Part shown: piece after piece, positions 11,060 to 22,440 of the stretch | Layout of the letters: every line of letters starts with the position of its first letter | Numbering within the stretch: position 1 is the first letter of the stretch | Origin: Nilaparvata lugens | Lineage: Eukaryota; Arthropoda; Insecta; Hemiptera; Delphacidae | Assembly: GCF_014356525.2 (NCBI RefSeq) | Contig: NC_052508.1 | Coordinates: 57,077,441 to 57,141,440, forward strand | Direction: 5' to 3' | DNA length: 64,000 bases | Notes under the pieces: model-generated | Databases searched by the model: none | Told to the model about the DNA's origin: nothing | Seen by the model: only the letters and a program-made list of their open reading frames with translations | Program-made: the position numbers and the translations under genes

Positions 11060-11630
11060 GATCGGTTACAGCGATGAATTGAGTTGCCGCCTCCGGCACT
11101 AAATTAATCGGATAATGTATGGTTGACCACATCCAAGCCATAAGTGCAGCTGTTCGACAAGCGGCGTTGTTTTGTTATTTTCTGCCGGTAAAACAGCGGC
11201 AAAAGTTGATTTCCCGAGAGCGACGAAACGGAAATTGTTGCTTCTGGACAAGAAACGGGCGAGGAGGGGACCTGGGGGGTTGGAAAGGGGGTAGGGTGGC
11301 CTCATTCGAAGTTTACTTGTGCCTGGGAGGCGTCGCACAACCGAACCTGATAAGGGAATATAGGCGCTCCCTTTCAATCACCCACTTACCTTACTCCTCA
11401 ATCACACATTCTCTCACTTCTCTCTCTTTCACTCTCACTCTCACTCTCCCCCTACCAAACCCTCTCTCTCCTCACCCAGTATCATCGCATCAAGCTCTCG
11501 TCACCAACCCTTTACGAACTGTGTTATTGGCATCATCTCTATTTTACGAGGCCCCGTTCTTCTCCCAAGCCTTGAGTCTGTTGATGGATGTCACCAAGGT
11601 AGCCGATCATCATAATGCATGAACTGCTAC
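11060..11630. other. GC-rich island with CT-rich tract and a 167-codon frame
   Basis: It is strikingly G+C- and CpG-richer than its flanks. The first half contains CpG-bearing and G-rich runs (near 11260-11300), and about 11380-11480 is a polypyrimidine stretch of CTCTC/CACTC repeats (GAGA on the other strand). An ATG frame at 11119-11622 (+, 167 codons) runs through it, but its composition simply follows the low-complexity sequence and it matches no family I know. A promoter, enhancer or alternative first exon is more plausible than a protein gene; neither is demonstrated. Confidence 0.3.
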
Positions 11631-13296
11631 CACTCTAGCAGCCTTCTCATCCTATATACATCTATAAATAAGGGAGCTTCATGCAACAAGTTCATTGGAA
11701 TCCAGCTAGTAACATAGTATGAACAATCTAATCATTAAATTTGTAGCATAATATGTTAAATATATTTCTAATAAATATATAGTTTATATAAAATATAAAT
11801 TATTCAATTATTATTGGATTATTTCCATTGATAACAGACATTCCATAATATAACAGATTATAGAATATAATACATACACAGGGTATGTTATCGCTACAAA
11901 TATATTAGACATTTTCTAAATATTTCCAAGTTTATTGTTTATTCTATGCTAGTGGTTATAATGTAGTTTATCTGCCAAGCTCATAAAGATAATCATATGA
12001 AAATTCGTCAATATGGACTTCATAATTGATTGATCTTATCACATTCTTCATCTTATATCCTTCATTGAATTATTGAATTTGAATTCTATGAAAACAATTT
12101 ATAGTGAGAATTCATAGACAGTGTAAGAATAGAGAATTCTCCAGTCGAGTCAGTTTTTCAATATCTTGATTGGAGTGATGTAAACAATTATTGAAGAGAC
12201 TTGAGATATTTTCAGAAAATTCAATTATGAAAAAGTTTCACAAAATCAATATTCACCTACAAACTTGATGGAATAATTATATTTTTTCTTGAAAAAAAAG
12301 ATTGTTCCCGGTTAACCTATTTCGAAAGTATTCTACCTTATTAATTGTATTTTGAATATGTAAACTATGTTTAAATATGGAGTGAAATACTGTGTAGATT
12401 ATAATTGGAAAACGTAGGAACAATGATGGAAGTATGAGTTGAATTATTAAATATATTTTGAATTATTGAATACCGTATACGTTTCATTCTTCAAAGTAAC
12501 ATGAGGTAGGTGAGAATTTACACCTGAAAAGAATATTTTTATAGTGATAATACTATTTAAAATATTCGTTATAGTGATATTATTAGTTTTCAGTCGATAG
12601 AATAATAATCCATCAATCCATGTATGATTTTTCATTGTTTGCTCAACCATCCATAAGAGTGCATTCTATCTCGGTATCTATTTTAATCAATTGTAGGAGT
12701 TCAATGTGTTCGAGTAGGCTTTTCATATGCAGTAAGAAGAGCAGACAAGTTTTTGTATGCGGTAAACAATAGAATCGATAAAATTGAATACAAAAAGAAT
12801 ACTAGAGATATACTATTGGAGTACCGTACTCCTAGATAGAGTAATTGAAAACTTAGAACTGTGTATTGAAATTTCGTTGAAACCAAAACCGGGTAACATT
12901 TCGTTGATTGATGATTGAAAACTAATCAAAGAATTAAGGGCTTTGAACTTTAATGCAGTCCTAGCGTTCGTGTTGATGATTTTGTGAAGCTGTATTATTG
13001 TCATTCACAACTCGGAAATGCTCTGGTATTCAATGATAGAGAGTGGACTTTCATTATACGCATGCCAGAGTGTATTAGTTATGGCTGCAAACTGTTATCA
13101 CATACAAACAATAAACTAATAGACTTTAGCTACGAATTATCCCACATGATCTCACTCGGATACAATCATGTTGTAGTAACGCAAATCCTCCATTACAAGA
13201 ATTAGGCCATCCTATCAGTGGCATCTGCTTTCTGTTAGCCGCTTGGTCAGTGGTCCGATTATTTTCATTTGCTCAGCCCTGTTAGTTGTGACAATA

Positions 13297-13958
13297 ATAT
13301 ATTCTCGAGAAAAATGGCGGATAATTACTAAAAAACCATGTTTTTCACGGTTTTCTCGAAAACGGCTCTAACGATTTTCTTCAAATTTATACCATGGATA
13401 GCTATTTATAAGCCCTATCAACTGACATGAGTCTCATTTCTAGGAAAATTGCAGGAGCTGCGTAATATTCTCGAGAAAAATGGCGGATAATTACTGAAAA
13501 ACCATGTTTTTCACGATTTTCTCAAAAATTACTTGACTGATTTATTTCAAATTCATACTCTGTATAGTTATTTATCAGCTCCATCAACTGGCATGAGTCT
13601 CCTTTCTGGGAAACTAATGGGGGGTTCACCCCATCCTTGAGAAATGGACTTTGTAACCTCCTTCTCGTGCATGAGGTAGGTAGAGCAGTCTATAAAAATA
13701 ACACAATAACAGTCGAGATATTTCATCTGTAGAACAGCTGTTTCGACGACTTTCAAAAAATCATCTGATTTCACAATTTACACAAAGGAAAAAGTACTCT
13801 GAAAACAATTATATACACACATATACAGTAGTCTGATCGTAGTTTCAAATAATTATGTTGCCGCCAATCGTCATTATGTTATTTCTCTAAATTATTGTCG
13901 TTTGAGAATGAGGCTCCCAGTTCAATGAGCAAGGAAAGTTGTGTGAGTGTACCACACA
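13297..13958 (-). mobile_element. Family A element, copy 2 (truncated, inverted relative to copy 1)
   Basis: It reads on the minus strand from the family start (GTGTGGTACACTCACAC at the high-coordinate end) through the shared TTTCTCAAGGATGG and CGGCTCTAACG-type blocks, then stops. The 3' part with the CA tract is missing. Copies 1 and 2 face each other across 2.6 kb. Confidence 0.75.
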
Positions 13959-14321
13959 TTGTTGAAGGAACATAATCACAAAAGTTCAGCTGAAGATGTG
14001 GTAGGTGTTACCATGAAATCTGGTTCTGTAATGTGAATTAATTTTTGACCAAATATAGTGGTATTGACAACATCAACGTCTTATTCTTTCAATTATGGAG
14101 AAATACCACAACATCTCATACCATACAATCAGATCATGGTATAAAATATAGTCATATCAGTAAGTTTGATTTGCCTCATCTTTTTGCTAAACATATTTTA
14201 TAGATTGTTAATGTTATCTGAAGATGATGTTGATAAATCATTTTGAAATAATGTGAAATAATCTATCAACAGTCAGAACCATCTAAATTGTCCCTGGAAT
14301 GAAATTCGTGATGTATTTACA

Positions 14322-14448
14322 TGGATCTATAATGAAATTATAGATCCATGAAATTAGATCCATTAATAATAGATCCATTCTATGATATCCATGAAATGAT
14401 ATCCATCCATGAAATAATAGATCCATTCTATAATTAATTATAGAATGA
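14322..14448. repeat. ATAGATCCAT-rich palindromic cluster
   Basis: Repeated AGATCCAT/ATGGATCT units form several perfect palindromes: 13-bp arms with a 3-bp spacer at 14322-14350, and a 24-bp uninterrupted palindrome at 14425-14448 built on CATTCTATAATT. It is simple-sequence-derived, with no coding potential. Confidence 0.7.
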
Positions 14449-15489
14449 AATTATCTTATGAAAAGCATTCATGTATTGATTTATCTATCTCCATAGTGAC
14501 TTGGAACGCTGAAGATGATATAGGGCAAGAGTTTTGTATTATCCAAAATTCAGAAGGAAGTGCATTGGCACCTCACTCTATCAATAGGCCTTCCAAGTAT
14601 TTATGGACTTTCTGGTTTAAGGCTTCTAGTATTTTCATTGTGCATGAGGTGAAGAATAACTCCTTGAAAAATAGTCCGTGACTATTTCTTCGATGAATAG
14701 CCCTCCAATTAATCAATCCAAACAAAGAGATTTGCAAAGATTAATCCATGAAATTATATGCATAGTCAATGGATTACATCTATAGTGAATACATGAAATT
14801 CGGGTAGGAACAGCAAGTATTCGCGCAAAACTGTTTCAAGCCCTAATTATTATTTAGAATTATCAGTCCAGATGTTATGTTAAGTCCCTATATATTCGAT
14901 TCACTGATTCACACATAATTTCAAATCACTATCACACTTCAGCGGCCACTGTCTATATATTGTCTGAAATGTATATTAGTTACCAATAGATTATCTATTG
15001 AACTATTGGAATTTCTCTGAACAATCCAGATAATTCAAAAAGTAGAATATCAGCAACCCAACAACCGTAAAGATGTTCAAGTTGGGGAAACTGCATTGAG
15101 CTGAAATTGTCAAACCAGTAAACTCAATCAGGAGCAGTGTGAATTGAGCCTTTGTGCACTGATTATCCATTTCGCATGAGTCTGGCTCGTCTATTCTGTT
15201 CCAATTACCCGATGGCTTAGCCAATAAGGCAGTTGTGAGTTTTACGGTTCACGTTCAGTTACGTTTCAGACACGTGAAAGCAGCTGAGGTGCTCATTGAA
15301 TGAGGGCTGTCAATGCTCGGCGAACACTTTACTCGAAAATTCAAGAAAAGCCTCTTTTCTCCCTCCAGAACGGACGATCAGCTTCCACAAACATTCTTTG
15401 TGCTTCTCCGACAGTGGACAGTTGTATTATCAATTATGTTCTGAAATCGTTTCCTTGATACTTCAACAGCACTTAGTTCACCGAGTGAA

Positions 15490-15732
15490 CAGTTGTAGTT
15501 TCAATAATATTGAGCATCACTTTAAATGATTTGTGAGTGATGGAATACTAAGATAAAATACTGTTTCTTGAACATATATGATGTAATGAGTTTTTCATAA
15601 GGGTCAGTAAACAATGTTTACTTGTCATTTCAATGATATTACGCATCACTTTCAATGCTTTGTGAATGATGGAAAACTACGATGAAATACTGTTTCTTGG
15701 AAATGTATGTAATGAGTTTTTCATGAGGGTGA
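15490..15732. repeat. Tandem duplication, about 125 bp unit
   Basis: Two adjacent blocks each carry GCATCACTTT, GTGA.TGATGGAA, ATACTGTTTCTTG and TAATGAGTTTTTCAT in order. It is a local duplication with moderate divergence. Confidence 0.65.
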
Positions 15733-15782
15733 TTCTCACGTGAATTCTAGAGTTGTGCGTTGCTTATGTAAAAGTGCGAGGA

Positions 15783-15811
15783 ATGATGATGATGATGATG
15801 ATGATGATGAT
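15783..15811. repeat. (ATG)n microsatellite
   Basis: Nine to ten ATG/GAT triplets. A similar tract ends the LINE fragment at 26116, so this may be a LINE tail remnant, but no LINE coding sequence is visible here. Confidence 0.85.
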
Positions 15812-16707
15812 AAGAGATAATACAGTCTGAAGGGTTCCGAATACTAAATAATTTCTGGTGTGCTAAACCACTGGGCAGTGATTTCCAAGTGAATTATTAT
15901 ACTGTTTAACTGATGCAGAACGCGTCTCCCGACCTACAGTTATTGTATCTTTCTTCACAGTAAATATCTGTAATGTACAATAACTATACGCAAACAACGG
16001 AAATGTGAAGTTTTCACCGCTCATCTGAACTGAGAAATTAGACGAGAATCACTCACTAATACTCATCAGTTCCCAAACTGTATCATCGATAAACTTTAGC
16101 TATCACAATACACATAAATACAAAGTTCGATAATGCTTCAAAAGTGACTCTAATAGACTCTATTGAGTATGTTAAAGCTAGATGAATCATTTTCCAACAA
16201 AAAACTACAATATGTGAGAGCACCAGGGAGATTTAATTATTGCTTTCATAAAGATAGCTCCATGAAAAAATGAAAGTAAAGAATGATATAGCTTCCATGT
16301 CTATGATTCATCCTCTTACATTCGTAACTGGTTTCATTCAAATCCATAAATATCAATGATACATAATTAATACATACAATGATACATTGATACATATCAA
16401 TAAAATATCATAATCCAGTATTTGAGAGTACACTTTTAACTTATCTTTTATCTTGTTTGCCCTTGATTGGAATAATTCATATTGTAAAACTAATTTTAAG
16501 CCGCCTTATTGATGATATTGTTTTTCCTCAGCGATATTGGAGGAAAAGTCAAGTTAAAAGTCTTCACATTTTGATGAGAGTATGAGAGGAACATTGATTG
16601 AATATTGTAAGATCTTCCCCTATATTGAACTGAGACGGCAGTATACAATCTCAATAATCTTTTTTATGCAGACCCTGTGCTTTTGATAATGTCAGAGAGC
16701 TAAGAGT

Positions 16708-17010
16708 ATGCCAGGGTTGGAATTACTGGATTATACTAGAGACAAAATTGATAAGCTTCGCCGGGAAAAGCATTTTCGTTCTTATCCATTTGCTATGCGC
16801 CAACTTCACCACAAGCCACAACGCCGGATACAATGCAATTTTGCCAACATGCTCTCTTTTATGTCTCTAAATTCAGCTCGCTATGCCAATAAAATGGTTA
16901 CTCAGTATGAGAGAGCACACTATTATCTCTATTGGACTGCCAAGCAACAACATTACAACCCTGTTAAAACTCTATATACAGTTGAAATTGTAGAGCTAAA
17001 CCATTATTAA
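16708..17010 (+). CDS. Hypothetical 100-codon ATG frame
   Basis: A 100-residue frame starts with ATG and is rich in basic and aromatic residues (for example REKHFRSYPFAMRQLHHK). I do not recognise a domain, signal peptide or membrane segment. It lies in otherwise stop-rich AT-rich DNA with no obvious splice sites, promoter or poly(A) signal tied to it. A chance frame is the more likely reading. Confidence 0.15.
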   Translation: MPGLELLDYTRDKIDKLRREKHFRSYPFAMRQLHHKPQRRIQCNFANMLSFMSLNSARYANKMVTQYERAHYYLYWTAKQQHYNPVKTLYTVEIVELNHY

Positions 17011-17388
17011 CTGATCTTGAACTTCATTCGAGAGAATACATCCACATGTGAAAAAGTCTACATCTGAAGCATGATACATTTTCTATTCTCCACTCTAGAG
17101 CTGTGAGAATCTTATCAGGCTTCTAGAGTTTATCAAAAGATGGAAAAAGCTGTGAGAATCATCTCAGACTTCTATCGAATGATGGAAATTTTTTTTATCG
17201 AATCTATTTTATCGAATGATGGAAAACTAATATCTTGCTACTAACGCAATAAAAATAAATTACACTCCAACTCATAATGATAGTTATTCGATGTAGAAAA
17301 ATGATATCAAAAAGAAAATATATTTATTGTGAATTATTGACCATGTTGTGCTGGGTATTGTAGTACATAGGCCTAGTATCTTCGTGAC

Positions 17389-17773
17389 ATGAACAGAGCA
17401 GAGTATTCGTATCATAGTTTTCATCATGATACTGAACCAATACATCTAAAACTCTCTGATTTTCAATTGATATATTATCTTTGTACACCTGATTATAACC
17501 AATGGACCTTTTATAATATTGTCATATTATTAGTTTATTATTTCCATTCTATTGAACAATTTATGTCAATCAATCACTGTATGAACAGAGTATCCGTATC
17601 ATAATTTTCACCATGATACTGAACCAATAAATTTAATCTAAAACTCTCTGGTTTTCAATTGATATATTATATTCTTGTTCTCCTGCTTATAACCAATAGA
17701 CCTTTTATCATATTGCCTATTATAAATTTATTATTTCCATTCTATTGTACAATTTATGTCAATCAATCACAGT
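17389..17773. repeat. Tandem duplication, two copies of about 192 bp
   Basis: Copies at 17389-17580 and 17581-17773 both start ATGAACAGAG and share CATGATACTGAACCAATA, CAATTGATATATTAT, TTATTTCCATTCTATTG and TTATGTCAATCAATCAC. They show a moderate number of substitutions and small indels. Confidence 0.85.
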
Positions 17774-17885
17774 CCACATTTTTCAAGAAGCACATATCTG
17801 AGCTGATCTAGTTAAGAATGAATTAGACAATTTCTCATCAACTGGATAATGGTGTTCAACTACAATATGTAAACAAAAATCCTAA

Positions 17886-18014
17886 AATAGAAATAAAAAT
17901 AAAAATTGAAGTACCATTTCTTAAAATTGTTTATTTACGGCATCTTTCGGTCATTACGCCATTATCAAGTAATTTTAGAAAAGGGTACTTGAATTTTTAT
18001 TTTTTATTTCTATT
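17886..18014. repeat. Foldback with 44-bp arms enclosing a GACCGAAA motif
   Basis: The left arm AATAGAAATAAAAATAAAAA and right arm (reading TTTTTATTTTTTATTTCTATT at its end, one base longer in the T run) are inverted copies continuing through GTACCATTTCT. The 40-bp loop, read on the minus strand, contains TTGATAATGGCGTAATGACC followed by GAAAGATG. A related motif (TTGACAATGATGTAATAACC then GAAACCGG) lies at about 33562 on the plus strand. I suspect termini of a retroelement, possibly Penelope-like; that is inference. Confidence 0.55.
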
Positions 18015-18434
18015 ATGATTAGCCCTAACGAAAAAAGATAAAAATCCTAAACCATATTTATTTATTTACAATGCAAATGACTAATGTAACATTGGTAGAT
18101 AAAATAATATGGTATTCCTTGTGCTATTTTTCTTAAGTTCAATATAAGGTTAGAATTTCACGTGTACAATTTTTATAAAATTTTAGTCCAAAATAAACAA
18201 TATATTACTAGTAAAATGCTAGTGAAAACTTATCTGATAAGAACAATGATACTCGTTTTGCGATCGGAAGATGTTTATCACAGATTTGTATCTTAATTAG
18301 TGATCATGATTCATATTTGTTTACGATGGATTGAGAAGTAACCCGCTAATGATTTAGAAAAAGTATTGCCGAAAAGTAGGAGATTCCTGTATCGCTCGAG
18401 AGTTTGAGTTTCTAATGATTATATTCTTTCCTAG

Positions 18435-18593
18435 TCAGAGTTTTCCGAAAAGAAAGACGATTCCTGTATCGCTCCAGTGTGCGAGAGCTTTCCAAGTAAA
18501 GCGACGATTGATGAAGTCAGCTGCCACTTCTGTACTTTGGTCGATCTCTGAGGCCGTCTTGATGAAGACTTCACCTGAGCCCGTCAGGGCTGA
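18435..18593 (-). other. Unassigned GC-richer open frame, possible exon
   Basis: On the minus strand 52 codons run to a TGA without an ATG, immediately after an acceptor-like AAAACATCAG. The translation contains IKTASEIDQSTEVAADFINR, which looks protein-like, and the DNA is close to 50% G+C in an AT-rich setting. The plus strand of the same stretch also has a 60-codon ATG frame (18415-18597). No family was recognised on either strand. Confidence 0.18.
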
Positions 18594-18995
18594 CTGATGT
18601 TTTACTACCGACTCGTTTCAAAGAAAATCGGCTTGACCCTACCTCTAGCCAACAAAGGCTACTACCACCTACACTTTACTTCCAACTTGTTATCCCCAAG
18701 GAAAAGGGAAGATAAGTTACTGTACAAGGAGCAAGTTTTGATCAAATGAATGGAAAGTTTAGTATGTGAACCATTATGAGGTTAAACTTATCACATGGTT
18801 TTGACTGCTGTATGAACGCAGTCGCAATAGACACTATCAAAGCAAGCTTATATTTTCACCGGATAATGAACTCCTAATGAACTCGAGAGTTCCATTGGCG
18901 AAGAGGCACAGGGAAATTTCCATATCAATGGTTGAGTTCTCCTTATTCATCATTAGAGACATTTGTTGGAAGCTTGAAAATCGGACCTCAATGAA

Positions 18996-19110
18996 TGAAT
19001 AATGAATTTATTGCTAAATACAAGAAATACTTTTACAAATAAAAATAATCATTAAATACAATAGTTTCTGGCGTTACTGGAAGAAGACCTTTGGGCTACA
19101 GCCTCAGTTC
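18996..19110 (-). repeat. LINE-like 3' tail
   Basis: Read on the minus strand it ends ATTTAGCAATAAATTCATTA followed by ATTCATT repeats, the form of a non-LTR retrotransposon 3' end. No coding remnant is attached. Confidence 0.45.
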
Positions 19111-20368
19111 TAAAAATAAGAAATACATTCCTCAATCTAATAACAGCAGTAAGAATGAAACAATTCTGTTGATGAATGATAATCTATGGATGTTGTATTT
19201 CATCAACCATCCAAGTACTTGATGAACAAAATATAAATGCACAAAAATAATTACATCAATTGTTGAGTTTTAATATTTTTTACACAATAATACATAATTA
19301 ATATTGCATGAATTAGTTATTCAACTTGATTTAGCAAAGTTGATAATAGCGTGGAGAATAATGAACAAGTAGTTTGAGATTGATAGTGGAGAGATTTACT
19401 TTCTATGACAGAATTGTGGGGTTTGGAAATTATTCAACATCTGGAATAGGTTTCCAGAACCAAAACCAAAAATAGTTCGATATTCAAATAATTTATTATC
19501 AGAGCCAAAATAATGTGATAGTTGCGGAAAATTTGGCTGAACACCATACCTATTGACTTGATGAGCTCTTAGAAAAGCAATGAGAAATATTATACGTGAA
19601 GAATATCTCCCGAATATTCTGAATAATGAAATACTACATGAAATTGAAGAGAATTTGAAGCTCTTTGAGCTAATCTCATAACACGGATTTTTTTCAATCA
19701 ATCGTTAAAAAGCTATAAGTCCAAAAAGATGAGAAATCGGAGCCTGAATCGTGTTTCTTGAAAATGTAATGCCTTCGAAAGCTCATACCCAGAAAACTAA
19801 AACTTGTAGGATAATTTGTAAGCTCCAATTTTGTATTGGACAAAAATTTCCAAAAGACGCTTATTGTTTGAGATTATGCAAAAAACAAAAATATGGTACT
19901 TTCAAACCACCTCCACCCCCTCAGGACAGGGGGTAGGAGTGAGGACTTTTGAAATGTTTATCCCCTTACTATAATTTAGGAGCTGCGGGGTTGAAAATTG
20001 TGTTCCAAAATTTTCCCTCTACACCTTTTTTGAGCATTCGTTGCCTGGACTATAGAGAATTATGTAGAGTTTTATCATACGAAAATAATGACCCAATAAT
20101 TAAACTTTTTTGAAAAATTGATATAATGAGTTTTGGAATGACCCACCTCAAATATAAATATATTAAGAACAGAAATTAATGAACTCAAACACAGAAATGA
20201 ATATAATATATTTATATATAGTAAATATAAATATATACATAAATACCCAGTTACTACAATGGTCAGATCACATTGAGCGTTTCCTCAACCGGTTTTTCAG
20301 GCGCTAACCCAATCAGCAAATAGGAGTGCTTACACGGTGCAGTACTTGATCAAAAAACAATGCAACTC

Positions 20369-20403
20369 GGTCCCCGCGCACAGGCACAGCCCATGCGGGG
20401 ACC
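20369..20403. other. GC-rich hairpin in array unit 1
   Basis: The inverted 9-mers GGTCCCCGC and GCGGGGACC flank a 17-base loop. It is repeated at 21084-21118 and 21803-21837, one per unit, with only single-base loop changes. It is about 15 bp upstream of a TATTTAA motif, so a core-promoter-like role is conceivable but unproven. Confidence 0.6.
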
Positions 20404-21083
20404 TTCCTCCTATTTAACAGTTATTTGTGTTAACAGCAATAATAGTTATCAATGTTTATTAATTCAACAGTCACAGTTTTGTTAATCATGATCATGTATT
20501 TTTAGAAATATTTTACATACATTAGAATATTAACATAGGGTACTAGACTCATAGTCAGTCATGTTATTATTCTGTGAATATTTTGAGTTTTATTGCTGTT
20601 ATATCATGTATTGTGTTTTTGTTTTTGAGGAATAAACAGTTTGATTTGATTTGCTTCCTGCCCTGCCGACTCCAAAATGATTTACCTAAATTTCCTGCAA
20701 TCAATCTAAACTTGAAGATTTTATTGAAATTCATAAAGCATGCTGGAATCTATTCATTGATTCGCATTAACTGTGAAGCACTCACGCAAATTTGAAGTAA
20801 CAAACAGGAATATCAAGAATAATTACTGATTTGAAAAATTCTGACGAAGTTATAGAAAATAAATATAAATATATTAAGAACAGAAATGAATAAACTTAAA
20901 GACAAAAATGAATATAATATATTTATATATTAAATATAAATATATACATAAATACCCACAACAAGTTACTACAAGGGTCAGTTCACATTGAGCGTTTCCT
21001 CAACCGGTTTTTCAGGCGCTAACCCAATCAGCAAATAGGAGTGCTCACATGGTGCAGTACTTGATCAAAATACAATGCAACTC

Positions 21084-21118
21084 GGTCCCCGCGCATAGGC
21101 ACAGCCCATGCGGGGACC
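21084..21118. other. GC-rich hairpin in array unit 2
   Basis: The same 9-bp stem (GGTCCCCGC/GCGGGGACC) as in unit 1, with a one-base change in the loop. Confidence 0.6.
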
Positions 21119-21802
21119 TTCCTCCTATTTAACAGTTATTTGTGTTAACAGCAATAATAGTTATCAATGTTTATTAATTTAATTCAACAGTCACAGTTTT
21201 GTTAATCATGATCATGTATTTTTTGAAATATTTTATATATATTAGAATATTAACATAGGGTACTAGACTCATAGTCAGTCATGTTATTATTCTGTGAATA
21301 TTTTGAGTTTTATTGCTGTTATATCATGTATTGTGTTTTTGTTTTTGAGGAGTAAACAGTTTGATTTGATCTGCTTCCTGCCCTGCCGACTCCAAAATGA
21401 TTTACCTAAATTTCCTGCAATCAATCTAAACTTGAAGATTTTATTGAAATTCATAAAGCATGCTGGAATCTATTCATTGATTCGCATTAACTGTGAAGCA
21501 CTCACGCAAATTTGAAGTAACAAACAGGAATATCAAGAATAATTACTGATTTGAAAAATTCTGACGAAGTTATAGAAAATAAATATAAATATATTAAGAA
21601 CAGAAATGAATAAACTTAAAGACAAAATGAATATAATATATTTATATATTAAATATAAATATATACATAAATACCCACAACAAGTTACTACAAGGGTCAG
21701 ATCACATTGAGCGTTTCCTCAACCGGTTTTTCAGGCGCTAACCCAATCAGTAAATAGGAGTGCTTACACGGTGCAGTACTTGATCAAAATACAATGCAAC
21801 TC

Positions 21803-21837
21803 GGTCCCCGCGCATAGGCACAGCCCATGCGGGGACC
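21803..21837. other. GC-rich hairpin in array unit 3
   Basis: The same stem as in units 1 and 2. This copy is the nearest to the hormone gene, ending about 410 bp before its start codon. Confidence 0.6.
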
Positions 21838-22248
21838 TTCCTCCTATTTAACAGTTATTTGTGTTAACAGCAAGAATAGTTATCAATGTTTATTAATTTA
21901 ATTCAACAGTCACAGTTTTGTTAATCATGATCATGTATTTTTTGAAATATTTTATATATATTAGAATATTAACATAGGGTACTAGACTCATAGTCAGTCA
22001 TGTTATTATTCTGTGAATATTTTGAGTTTTATTGCTGTTATATCATGTATTGTGTTTTTGTTTTTGAGGAGTAAACAGTTTGATTTGATCTGCTTCCTGC
22101 CCTGCCGACTCCAAAAACGCAATCTGAAAGCATTTGTAAAATGCTTGATATGGTATGGCCCTAATACCAACAACAAATCGAATTCCTGATTTATTGTATT
22201 TGATTTTGTATTTTTGATTGTTGTGTGGCAGGTGCGGGCGGCGGGAAG

Positions 22249-22440
22249 ATGTTGCTAGAGACAGTGTGTCTGATGTGGCTGGCAGTGAGCGTTGCCTCCC
22301 AACAGGTAGACCCCTCGAGCACACTGGACTGCCACCGGCGGGTCTACAACCACAAGGTGTCCAAGGCGGACTCGCAAGGTCGCCTCTGTTGGGACACCAT
22401 CAGTGTCATGAGCTGCTGGGGGCGATGCGACTCCAATGAG
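22249..22440 (+). CDS. GPB5: Glycoprotein hormone beta-5, coding exon 1 (signal peptide and first knot half)
   Basis: GPB5 is the beta subunit of thyrostimulin, a secreted cystine-knot hormone that pairs with GPA2 and signals through an LGR-type G-protein-coupled receptor. The exon follows an acceptor (TTGTGTGGCAG, AG at 22230-22231). After 17 leader bases, ATG at 22249 has A at -3. Residues 1-17 form a hydrophobic signal peptide with likely cleavage after VAS. The mature part has Cys28, Cys47, Cys56 and Cys60, including the CWGRC form of the CxGxC knot motif. The exon ends after codon 64 at GAG|GTCGGT, phase 0. The conserved family stretch CHRRVY, then CWD, then VMSCWGRCDSNE identifies it. 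An upstream in-frame GTG at 22225 lies before the splice site and is not the start. Confidence 0.93.

Larger units (their letters stand above)
20150..22116. repeat. Tandem array of about 720-bp units, 2.7 copies
   Basis: Units begin at about 20150, 20858 and 21578 with AAATATAAATATATTAAGAA, and the last stops at CCGACTCCAAAA (22116), 115 bp before the GPB5 coding exon. Copies are nearly identical, so the array is young or homogenised. Each unit holds GAGCGTTTCCTCAACCGG, a GC-rich hairpin, a TATTTAACAG motif and an AT-rich remainder. Frames of 73 codons at 20574 and 21294 start with GTG and are most likely incidental. Confidence 0.9.
999..22231 (+). other. Putative first intron of GPB5, or intergenic DNA; repeat-rich
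   Basis: If the leader exons above belong to GPB5 this is one 21 kb intron; otherwise it is intergenic. Repeats inside are listed separately. Between them (2426-4421, 6348-7461, 8253-9544, 10659-13296, 13958-15489, 15812-17388, 18015-20150) I see only AT-rich sequence with short stop-rich frames, apart from the GC-richer patches noted at 8.47-8.66, 11.06-11.63 and 18.43-18.60 kb. Confidence 0.35.

Noticed and set aside
20574..21515. Repeated 73-codon frames in the 720-bp array as a duplicated small gene
   Set aside because: Both begin with GTG, have no family match, are AT-driven, and are identical simply because the array units are.
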